NCBI GenBank assembly: GCA_030695785.1
Contig: JAUYPR010000005.1
Coordinates: 1-11,620, forward strand
Source of the DNA: a bacterium
Lineage (GTDB): Bacteria > Patescibacteriota > Microgenomatia > JAUYPR01
Direction: 5' to 3'
Length of the DNA: 11,620 nt
Each line of letters starts with the position of its first letter. Position 1 is the stretch's first letter. Shown here one piece after another: positions 1-3,922 of this stretch. Both the position numbers and the translations under genes were made by a program. Below the pieces are notes generated by a model that was not told the DNA's origin, made no database searches, and saw only the letters and a list, made by a program, of their open reading frames with translations.

Positions 1-28
1 CTGTACACTTTTCTGTACACTTTGTCAA
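1..28 (-). promoter_or_regulatory. Possible outward promoter with tandem 12-base repeat at left edge
   Basis: On the minus strand TTGACA lies at 28-23. A 17-base spacer then leads to TACAG at 5-1, where the window ends, so the -10 box is incomplete. The same bases hold a tandem duplication, CTGTACACTT at 1-10 and 13-22, each with the palindrome TGTACA, giving a 12-base period that could be an operator. The promoter would drive a gene beyond the left edge. A consensus -35 box at correct spacing supports it, but the missing base and gene keep this tentative. Confidence 0.4.
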
Positions 29-60
29 GCACGAGATAAATAAAGTAAAGGTGTTCAGAA

Positions 61-105
61 CCCGTAAAGGACCGTGGTTCTACGGGGCTGTACGGACCGA
101 CGGGT
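61..105 (+). repeat. Structured 45-base repeat, copy 1
   Basis: This 45-base unit matches 1025-1069 without gaps at 40 of 45 positions, in the same orientation. It folds as an outer 5-bp stem (CCCGT 61-65 with ACGGG 100-104), a small internal loop, and an inner 7-bp stem (GGACCGT 69-75 with ACGGACC 92-98, one A-A mismatch at 71/96), capped by a 16-base loop at 76-91. It lies 19 bases past the stop of the tRNA-binding protein gene. The family is unknown to me; a REP-like element or structured RNA is possible. Confidence 0.7.
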
Positions 106-124
106 GCAACTAGTTTCGACGTTT

Positions 125-448
125 TTACCTTATCTTACTTCCAGGCGGTATATGTTCTGTTGGGTGGAGGAGAATGGGTCGGCCATCAACATCAGCAGCT
201 AGCATCATTCCTTGGCTTTCTTCCTCGTGAAAGGTTTTTGGTTCAAGGTTAGTGAGAACTGGAATTTCTTTTCCGACCAGAAGCTCAAGATCAGGAAAAA
301 ATTCTGCAATGCCGGCAAGAATCTGTCGCTTCTCATCCCCAAGATCAACGACAAGTTTTACAAGTTTATCCGACCCCTCCAATTTTTCAGCCGAAATAAC
401 CATGCCAATGCGAAGGTCAAGTTTTTGGAAATCATCGAAAGTGATCAT
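125..448 (-). CDS. tRNA-binding domain protein, MetRS C-terminal/Trbp111-like
   Basis: The 107-residue product is almost entirely one OB-fold tRNA-binding domain of the kind found at the C-terminus of methionyl-tRNA synthetase and as stand-alone Trbp111/CsaA proteins. Visible family features are KLDLRIGMVISAEKLEGSDK near the N-terminus, QILAGIA in the middle, and ESQGMMLAA followed by PPGSKIR at the end. Stand-alone members bind tRNA as dimers or support a separate MetRS catalytic chain. The start is the ATG directly abutting the hicA stop (TAAATG, no spacing), so it is the third gene of a hicB-hicA operon and probably translationally coupled. No T-rich terminator follows the stop. The domain call is firm; its job beside a toxin-antitoxin pair is unknown. 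It could serve a split MetRS encoded elsewhere. Confidence 0.88.
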   Translation of the reverse strand: MITFDDFQKLDLRIGMVISAEKLEGSDKLVKLVVDLGDEKRQILAGIAEFFPDLELLVGKEIPVLTNLEPKTFHEEESQGMMLAADVDGRPILLHPTEHIPPGSKIR

Positions 449-673
449 TTATCTCAAGTCCTTAAACTGATCTCTCGATAGATTGACATCTCGCAAGATT
501 TTTCTAAGTAACCCGACACCGACTTTTTCACCCGAATGAAGGGGAATCGAAGTTTTTCTTCCGTCGGGATGTTCCATGCGGGCATGACTTCCTTTTTGAT
601 GAACTTTTTGAAAATCCAACTTTTGCAGTATGGAAAGGAGCCGCTTTCCACTTATTGGAGAAAGTTTAGGCAT
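449..673 (-). CDS. hicA: HicA-type mRNA interferase toxin
   Basis: The 74-residue product has the small double-stranded-RNA-binding-like HicA fold. It carries the helix KRLLSILQKLDF, the signature QKGSHARMEHPDGRK with the presumed catalytic His30, then SIPLHSGEKVGVGLLRKIL. HicA toxins cleave mRNAs and tmRNA independently of translation and are neutralised by HicB. I chose the ATG at 673 rather than 703 because it begins exactly at the family N-terminus and overlaps the end of hicB by 8 bases (ATGCCTAA), a coupling arrangement usual in such pairs. The antitoxin gene comes first, the reverse of the classical hicA-hicB order but common. The stop touches the next start codon. No catalytic defect is visible. 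Confidence 0.93.
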   Translation of the reverse strand: MPKLSPISGKRLLSILQKLDFQKVHQKGSHARMEHPDGRKTSIPLHSGEKVGVGLLRKILRDVNLSRDQFKDLR

Positions 674-926
674 AACTGCGGATGGTGAGGTCTTCAATCC
701 CAAGAAAAGAAATAGGAGATCTTGGAGAGGTCAATTTTTCCTTTCTGATATCTTTATCGGATTCAAGTACCAACTCGATAACCTTTTTGATGCGCTTTCG
801 TACTTCATCCAACGTTTTCCCTTGCGTATAACATCCAGGAAGCTCAGGAACTGAGGCAACATATATGCCATCCTCATCCCGTTCAACCAATACTTTAAAC
901 TGAAGATTCTTTGCTTGTTTTGCCAT
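666..926 (-). CDS. hicB: HicB-family antitoxin
   Basis: The 86-residue product has the HicB partial RNase H-like fold: KVLVERDEDGIYVASVPELPGCYTQGKTLDEV, then the helix RKRIKKVIELVL. HicB binds HicA and blocks its RNase activity, and often represses its own operon. The tail after residue 60 is short and does not show a clear helix-turn-helix or ribbon-helix-helix DNA-binding domain, so autoregulation by this protein is uncertain even though an inverted repeat lies upstream at 962-982. The ATG at 926 lies 9 bases after an extended -10 box (TGC TAGAAT), leaving almost no 5' leader. First gene of hicB-hicA-tRNA-binding protein. Confidence 0.93.
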   Translation of the reverse strand: MAKQAKNLQFKVLVERDEDGIYVASVPELPGCYTQGKTLDEVRKRIKKVIELVLESDKDIRKEKLTSPRSPISFLGIEDLTIRSYA

Positions 927-935
927 CGTACTGCT

Positions 936-944
936 ATTCTAGCA
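936..944 (-). promoter_or_regulatory. hicB promoter (extended -10)
   Basis: The minus strand reads TGC TAGAAT from 944 to 936, an extended -10 element. Its end is 9 bases from the hicB ATG, so transcription would begin only about two or three bases upstream of the start codon. No good -35 box is seen. Confidence 0.6.
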
Positions 945-961
945 TAGATTTTTGGTCATTC

Positions 962-982
962 TTCGAATGAAGATCATTCGAA
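962..982. promoter_or_regulatory. Inverted repeat between divergent promoters, possible operator
   Basis: TTCGAATGA (962-970) and TCATTCGAA (974-982) are perfect inverted arms around AGA. The site borders the expected -35 region of the leftward hicB promoter and overlaps the -35 zone of the rightward promoter at 992-1000. That placement suits an operator for the toxin-antitoxin operon. The binding protein is inferred, not shown. Confidence 0.5.
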
Positions 983-1000
983 ATCAAGATTTGGTAAAAT
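977..1000 (+). promoter_or_regulatory. Extended -10 promoter, duplicate of the tRNA-Gln promoter
   Basis: This 24-base segment matches 1980-2003 at 23 of 24 positions. It ends in TTTGG TAAAAT, with the -10 at 995-1000 preceded by TGG. The other copy ends 9 bases before a tRNA gene, so the segment very likely has promoter activity. Here it points into the structured repeat and candidate RNA at 1007-1143. Confidence 0.65.
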
Positions 1001-1006
1001 CTTCCG

Positions 1007-1143
1007 CCAGGTGGGAATATCCACCCCGAAAAGGGCCGTGGTCCTACGGGGCTTTACGGCCCGACGGGTAGAAGAATATTATCTCCAGAACAATTTTATC
1101 AAAAAGCTGAGCTTACGGGCAGAAAAAAAGAGGGCCTCTTTTT
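1007..1143 (+). ncRNA. Candidate small structured RNA
   Basis: No convincing protein is encoded on this strand, yet a promoter-like box ends at 1000 and a terminator-like hairpin sits at 1125-1143. Between them are a hairpin GGTGG/CCACC (1010-1014 with 1021-1025, loop GAATAT) and the 45-base structured repeat with a perfect 7-bp inner stem. The expected transcript would be about 137 bases. I checked it mentally against 4.5S, 6S, tmRNA and RNase P signatures and found none. It may instead be a REP-like element that happens to follow a promoter. Confidence 0.35.
1025..1069 (+). repeat. Structured 45-base repeat, copy 2
   Basis: This is the second copy of the 61-105 unit. Its inner stem is perfect here (GGGCCGT 1033-1039 with ACGGCCC 1056-1062): the A-A mismatch of copy 1 is G-C. 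The outer stem keeps CCCG with CGGG but loses the T-A pair. The two copies bracket the hicB-hicA-tRNA-binding operon in direct orientation. Confidence 0.7.
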
Positions 1144-1150
1144 ACTTTTT
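1125..1150. terminator. Terminator-like hairpin, usable in both directions
   Basis: AAAAAGAG (1125-1132) and CTCTTTTT (1136-1143) form an 8-bp stem around GGC. On the minus strand the stem starts directly after the stop of the AbrB-like pseudogene and ends in a run of seven T. On the plus strand it is followed by T-rich sequence and would end the candidate RNA. Confidence 0.6.
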
Positions 1151-1303
1151 CCAATCTTTTATTACAAACGTTCTCCCCTTGAGGGAGATTTGGACTTTTT
1201 GGCGCTTACGCTAGCCGAGTTTTCGCAGAAGATCAACAGGAAGAGTAATTCCTATGCTCTTGCCGCCAAGTTTTGTCAGATTTCTTATATTTCTGTTTTC
1301 TAA
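1142..1303 (-). pseudogene. AbrB/SpoVT-like DNA-binding protein, broken by an in-frame TAG
   Basis: Read from 1303 leftwards, the frame gives LENRNIRNLTKLGG, then KSIGITLPVDLLRKLG, a TAG at 1213-1211, then RKRQKVQISLKGRTFVIKDW and KK, ending at TAA 1144-1142. The KxGGKSIGITLP(V/I)DLLRKLGW...VIKDW pattern is one I associate with short AbrB/SpoVT swapped-hairpin regulators. The stop falls exactly where Trp is expected, so one change TGG to TAG explains it. No ATG, GTG or TTG is in frame near the expected start; the codon there is TTA, and the frame is closed by TAA at 1321-1319. Both defects argue for a decayed gene rather than a sequencing slip. A promoter (1362-1370) and a terminator (1125-1143) still frame it. 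Confidence 0.75.
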
Positions 1304-1326
1304 CTTTTGGGTAGGTATTTAAGTTG

Positions 1327-1362
1327 TTGCGTAACTTATTACGTAATTAATTACGTAATTCA
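1327..1362. promoter_or_regulatory. Three tandem 12-base repeats with a 22-base palindrome, likely operator
   Basis: TTGCGTAACTTA (1327-1338), TTACGTAATTAA (1339-1350) and TTACGTAATTCA (1351-1362) follow each other without gaps. The stretch 1338-1359 is a perfect palindrome. It covers the end of the -10 box and the start-site region of the leftward promoter for the AbrB-like pseudogene, the usual place for an autorepressor site. The assignment to that protein is inferred. Confidence 0.55.
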
Positions 1363-1370
1363 TTTTACCA
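1362..1370 (-). promoter_or_regulatory. Promoter of the AbrB-like pseudogene (extended -10)
   Basis: The minus strand reads TGG TAAAAT from 1370 to 1362, the same extended -10 type as at 992-1000 and 1995-2003. It would start RNA near 1355, inside the tandem 12-base repeats. Confidence 0.5.
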
Positions 1371-1387
1371 CAGGAGATTGGGAAGTT

Positions 1388-1930
1388 TTACACCGATACT
1401 TTAGTGGGTTCTAATAAAAGAGGCTGTGTTAAGTTATATATCTGCCTGAACTTAGCCTCCATTTGTCTTGTGAATCTCCTATCCATTTTGCAAAGTATAT
1501 AATTCGCTTCAGGAGATACAATCCATATATATTTTCCGTCTCCAGTGATGAATGGATATTCAACCGGCCCATCTTTCAGAACATTAATAAGAACTCCGCC
1601 CAAACTCCCATCGATAATGTCGGTACTCGCCCTGTCATAATCAGAACCAACAACGATACGAATATCCACCTTTCGCATACTAGCATCACCTAGAGCGGTA
1701 AGTACCGCACGATGGGCAAAAAGATCCGGGTCAAGAAAGTCGGATAATATAAACAAGTTCTCCTTGGCAAAATCAATAAATCGGGCAAGTTTGTATGGAA
1801 CCTCTCTCCCATCTGATGGAAAAGACTCACGTCCAAACGAAGACATATCCATGCGACGGGAAAAATACATGCCAATTCTCTGCATCTGGTTTGGTTTGCT
1901 TTCCCCATGTACGATCATTTCTTTAATCAT
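1388..1930 (-). CDS. Hypothetical protein, possible PLD-like domain
   Basis: The 180-residue soluble product is not firmly recognised. The segment PYKLARFIDFAKENLFILSD, then DIRIVVGSDYDR, then EYPFITGDGKYIWI and a C-terminal helix FTRQMEAKFRQIY recall one half of a degenerate phospholipase D-like domain. In such domains a strand-helix core is followed by a short stretch ending in an F-x-x-x-F/W-x-x-x-Y helix. No HxKxxxxD motif is present, so no catalytic claim is made. I chose the ATG at 1930 because TACAAT (1944-1939) lies 8 bases before it; an earlier in-frame start would overlap the tRNA promoter. The mRNA would be almost leaderless. It stands alone, divergent from tRNA-Gln, with no clear terminator. 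Confidence 0.7.
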   Translation of the reverse strand: MIKEMIVHGESKPNQMQRIGMYFSRRMDMSSFGRESFPSDGREVPYKLARFIDFAKENLFILSDFLDPDLFAHRAVLTALGDASMRKVDIRIVVGSDYDRASTDIIDGSLGGVLINVLKDGPVEYPFITGDGKYIWIVSPEANYILCKMDRRFTRQMEAKFRQIYNLTQPLLLEPTKVSV

Positions 1931-1979
1931 ATCGCCGTATTGTACACTAGATCTTAGTGGAAAGAGATTTCGATGCCCT

Positions 1980-2003
1980 TTCGAAATCAAGATTTGGTAC
2001 AAT
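1980..2003 (+). promoter_or_regulatory. tRNA-Gln promoter (extended -10)
   Basis: TTTGG TACAAT ends at 2003, with TGG immediately before the -10 box (1998-2003). The tRNA begins at 2013, so RNA would start about 3 bases upstream. The whole 24-base segment is duplicated at 977-1000 with one difference, inside the -10 box. Confidence 0.7.
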
Positions 2004-2012
2004 AAGAGGAAT

Positions 2013-2083
2013 TGGGAGGTCGGCTAACGGTAGGCCGATAGGCTCTGAACCTATTAATCCTGGTCCGAATCCAGGCCTCCCAG
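2013..2083 (+). tRNA. tRNA-Gln, anticodon CTG
   Basis: The cloverleaf is complete. The acceptor is TGGGAGG (2013-2019) with CCTCCCA (2076-2082), and the discriminator is G2083. The D arm is GGC/GCC with loop TAACGGTAG. The anticodon stem is ATAGG/CCTAT with loop CTCTGAA, placing CTG at 2045-2047. A 4-base variable region follows, and the T arm is CCTGG/CCAGG with loop TCCGAAT. The TCTAACGGTAG-like D loop and CTCTGAA loop are typical of glutamine tRNAs. The 3' end reads CCG, so CCA must be added by enzyme. Only this one glutamine anticodon is in the window. Confidence 0.93.
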
Positions 2084-2087
2084 CCGA

Positions 2088-2128
2088 TTCGACTTCGCTC
2101 GTAAACTCGCTACGCTCACGGCCATGGC
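2088..2128 (+). repeat. REP-like repeat, copy A
   Basis: TTCGACTTCG and CGCTCACGGCCATGGC flank a variable middle. The same flanks, with one difference in the second, enclose a different middle at 5427-5471. It begins five bases after the tRNA discriminator base. Confidence 0.6.
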
Positions 2129-2157
2129 ACTGAACTTGTCGAAGTGCTATAGCCATG
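2123..2157. repeat. Hairpin with CACTGAACTTGTCGAAGTG core
   Basis: CATGGC (2123-2128) and GCCATG (2152-2157) enclose CACT/AGTG around GAACTTGTCGA. The core is a variant of the TGAGCTTGTCGAAG repeat dispersed in many bacterial genomes. It may end the tRNA transcript but has no T run. Confidence 0.5.
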
Positions 2158-2192
2158 TCATAATTATAGAATAAGTTAATGGTTTTTAACCG

Positions 2193-2231
2193 AATCGTCC
2201 TGAGCGAGGAGTGAAACGACGAGTCGAAGGA
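2193..2231. repeat. REP-like element upstream of the GIY-YIG gene
   Basis: The stretch from TCGTCCTGAGCGAGG to GAGTCGAAGGA resembles the CCTGAGC...GTCGAAGG dispersed repeats. Its last bases, AAGGA, are the only ribosome-binding-like sequence before the ATG at 2240. Confidence 0.5.
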
Positions 2232-2239
2232 AACTCTGT

Positions 2240-2512
2240 ATGTCTTATGTCGTCTATATTCTCCGTACTTCTTCTAATACTCTTTATATAGGTCAAACTA
2301 ATAATTTAGAGAAAAGATTAAAAGAACATTCATTTAAAAATAGTAAATCGGCAAAATACATAAAATATTTCTCTTCTTACAACTTAGCTTATTCAGAAAC
2401 TTATCCGACAAGGTCTTTAGCAATGAAAAGAGAATGGCAACTAAAAAAATGGTCAAAAGCTAAAAAGGAAGCTTTAATAAAAGACGACTTTGAACTGTTC
2501 AAAAGACTATGA
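2240..2512 (+). CDS. GIY-YIG domain protein, UPF0213/YhbQ type
   Basis: The 90-residue product is one GIY-YIG nuclease-fold domain. YVVYIL near the N-terminus and LYIGQTNNLEKRLKEH (residues 15-30) give the GIY and YIG strands and the conserved Arg helix. The later helix with SLAMKREWQLKKW supplies the metal-binding Glu position. Small single-domain members of this type are common in bacteria; they are related to UvrC and Slx1 nucleases but their cellular role is mostly unsettled. The start is preceded by GGA eight bases upstream, donated by a REP-like element. Codon use and composition are visibly AT-richer than in the right half of the window, which may indicate acquisition. It ends 25 bases before the next start. 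Confidence 0.9.
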   Translation: MSYVVYILRTSSNTLYIGQTNNLEKRLKEHSFKNSKSAKYIKYFSSYNLAYSETYPTRSLAMKREWQLKKWSKAKKEALIKDDFELFKRL

Positions 2513-2521
2513 GTAATCTTA

Positions 2522-2530
2522 TGGTACACT
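2522..2530 (+). promoter_or_regulatory. Promoter giving a likely leaderless mRNA
   Basis: TGG TACACT (-10 at 2525-2530) is followed by 7 bases and then ATG at 2538, so the first transcribed base should be at or next to the A of the start codon. Confidence 0.55.
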
Positions 2531-2537
2531 CCTAAAC

Positions 2538-3059
2538 ATGAGAGAGATTGAAGGAATAGTTTGTACTGCACGGTCTCTTGTCCCCATTAAACAAGAAAGA
2601 CTGTTTGGCCCTCGAACCGGAGAAACGCCTTTTTCTCATCAATCCTTCACTACTAATGGGTTAATTCCATTTACTGATATACAAGCTGCTAGAGAAGCAT
2701 TAAAAGAATTAAAAGAAAGAAGAAAAGGCCTACATTTAATCTATACGGGTTTAGCGGAAGTTAGAATGAGTATTGCCTTGAGAGACGATGAGTTTGAATT
2801 GTTAAGCAATAGGAAAAATTTCATTGTAGTTGCGGAACTGGAGTTTGGTGAAATGGTTTTGTTGGGGAAAAAGGTTGCTGGTGTGACGGGAGTTGCCTAT
2901 GCCCCGGTTTCTAATGTAGAGTTAAATGGCTTTAAAGTTATCACTCGTTATGAAACAGCAGGCCTTCAAATGTTTGGTGCACTATATGAGGTAAGAAGAC
3001 AAGGAAGACCACTTCATTCATATCTGGCTACATTTGAATTAAAAAGGATGAAGTCATAA
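2538..3059 (+). CDS. Unrecognised soluble protein
   Basis: This 173-residue product belongs to no family I can name. There is no signal peptide or membrane segment. It seems to alternate strands with one charged helix, IQAAREALKELKERRKG (about residues 48-64), followed by hydrophobic strands such as HLIYTGLAEVRMSIAL, NFIVVAELEFGEMVLLG and GFKVITRYETAG, suggesting a compact alpha/beta or beta-barrel fold. The open frame is long for AT-rich DNA, has a promoter-like box exactly placed for a leaderless mRNA, and shows no breaks, so it is likely a real gene. It sits between a GIY-YIG gene and a Nudix gene in the AT-rich segment; no shared function can be inferred. Confidence 0.72.
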   Translation: MREIEGIVCTARSLVPIKQERLFGPRTGETPFSHQSFTTNGLIPFTDIQAAREALKELKERRKGLHLIYTGLAEVRMSIALRDDEFELLSNRKNFIVVAELEFGEMVLLGKKVAGVTGVAYAPVSNVELNGFKVITRYETAGLQMFGALYEVRRQGRPLHSYLATFELKRMKS

Positions 3060-3220
3060 TCGTTCTGCAGTAACTATTAACCACGGAGGCGTGAAAAGAG
3101 AAAAAATATAAAGTGAACCAAAAAAACCTTTCAGGTGTTAAATTGGTCTTTGCAACAGAAACTCAAGCACAACTCTAGGGTGTTCATACTTGAGGGATTT
3201 CAGAATCTTTTCCTAAATCT

Positions 3221-3748
3221 ATGGCGACAATACACAAAAAAGTTTGGCGAGAATACTTTGAGAAAGCGATGGAGCCGACTTTCAAACCAAAAGATGGACA
3301 AGTTGATTACACAAACATCCGATACGCTCCCGTCATCAATTGTGTTTTAAGAAACAACGACAAAATTTTAATTGTGCAAAGAAATTCAAGAATGAGATTC
3401 TACCCGAACTTTTGGAATGGTATTTCTGGATTTCTTGATGACGGAAGAAATATCGAAGAAAAAGTGAAAGATGAATTACGTGAGGAATTGGGAATTGAGG
3501 CAAAAGATATTATCTCAATTCACCGCGGCTCAATCTTTGATCAAGAAGAAGAAAAATATAATAAGACATGGATTGTCCATCCGGTTTTGGTGGATGTAAA
3601 GACGGATAAGGTAAAACTAGATTGGGAAGCTCAAAATTATAAATGGATAAAAGTTGGAGATGCTAAAATTTTTGATTTGCTTCCCGGATTTGATAAAGTT
3701 TTAGCGTCACTCTTTCCTTCATTTGTCGGTGTGCCCGCTTTACGCTGA
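3221..3748 (+). CDS. Nudix-family hydrolase with altered Nudix box
   Basis: The 175-residue product has the Nudix fold: YAPVINCVLRNNDKILIVQR, then FWNGISGFLDD, the box and the following helix, and later WIVHPVLVDV. Nudix enzymes hydrolyse nucleoside diphosphates linked to another moiety, using a metal bound by the box glutamates. Against GX5EX7REUXEEXGU, the box glycines and EELREE-type metal ligands (box positions 16, 19, 20) are kept. Position 7 is Arg instead of Glu and position 15 is Asp instead of Arg, a reciprocal charge swap. The last ten residues run into REP-like DNA that supplies the TGA. The start is the first ATG in a frame closed shortly upstream; no strong ribosome-binding site is visible. 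The substrate cannot be told. Confidence 0.88.
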   Translation: MATIHKKVWREYFEKAMEPTFKPKDGQVDYTNIRYAPVINCVLRNNDKILIVQRNSRMRFYPNFWNGISGFLDDGRNIEEKVKDELREELGIEAKDIISIHRGSIFDQEEEKYNKTWIVHPVLVDVKTDKVKLDWEAQNYKWIKVGDAKIFDLLPGFDKVLASLFPSFVGVPALR

Positions 3749-3780
3749 GCGCAGTCAAAGTGCTCCGCGGAAAGCGCGTC
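3735..3780. repeat. REP-like element at the end of the Nudix gene
   Basis: TACGCTGAGCGCAGTCAAAG resembles the dispersed CTGAGC...GTCGAAG repeats. The TGA inside CTGAGC is the stop codon of the Nudix frame, so the final residues of that protein are probably repeat-derived. Confidence 0.4.
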
Positions 3781-3833
3781 AAATCCGCCCTATTTGAAAC
3801 TTGCGTACAGTCCTGATCTTTTAAAAAGAAGTT

Positions 3834-3847
3834 CGAGCCGACAGTTT
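3834..3847 (+). repeat. 14-base direct repeat, left copy
   Basis: CGAGCCGACAGTTT is identical at 5265-5278 in the same orientation. The pair brackets the beta-propeller gene 3921-5147. Confidence 0.5.
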
Positions 3848-3882
3848 TTGCCATGATCGATAAATCATGGCAACTATTTTTT
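3848..3882 (+). terminator. Intrinsic terminator after the Nudix gene
   Basis: TTGCCATGAT (3848-3857) pairs perfectly with ATCATGGCAA (3864-3873) around CGATAA and is followed by CTATTTTTT. It serves plus-strand transcription from the Nudix gene 100 bases upstream. Confidence 0.75.
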
Positions 3883-3896
3883 GCGCGCGCGATTTT

Positions 3897-3922
3897 TGCT
3901 CGGCAAATCCGAGCATTGTTTT
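3897..3922 (+). terminator. Second hairpin, possible back-up terminator
   Basis: TGCTCGG (3897-3903) pairs with CCGAGCA (3909-3915) around CAAAT and is followed by TTGTTTTAA on the plus strand. On the minus strand it follows the stop of the 3921-5147 gene but is trailed by A, so it is a weaker terminator in that direction. Confidence 0.5.

Noticed and set aside
1007..1075. Degenerate tRNA in the candidate RNA
   Set aside because: There is no T-loop sequence and no acceptor pairing; the stems fit a two-stem hairpin instead.
1327..1362. CRISPR-like array
   Set aside because: The three 12-base repeats have no spacers between them and cover a promoter, which fits an operator and not CRISPR.
3091..3108. 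GTG mini-frame preceded by GGAGG at 3085-3089
   Set aside because: The spacing to GTG is one base and the frame closes after five codons, so it is not a plausible gene.
3095..3178. Short open frame ending in NLSGVKLVFATETQAQL before the Nudix gene
   Set aside because: It is only about 27 codons, lacks a clear start and matches no family I recognise. It may be a remnant, but this cannot be supported.
3135..3350. 71-codon open frame overlapping the Nudix start
   Set aside because: It overlaps the start of the Nudix gene in another frame, and its residues show no family pattern.
3883..3891. Alternating GCGCGCG run
   Set aside because: Too short to claim Z-DNA or a functional site; it lies between two terminator hairpins.
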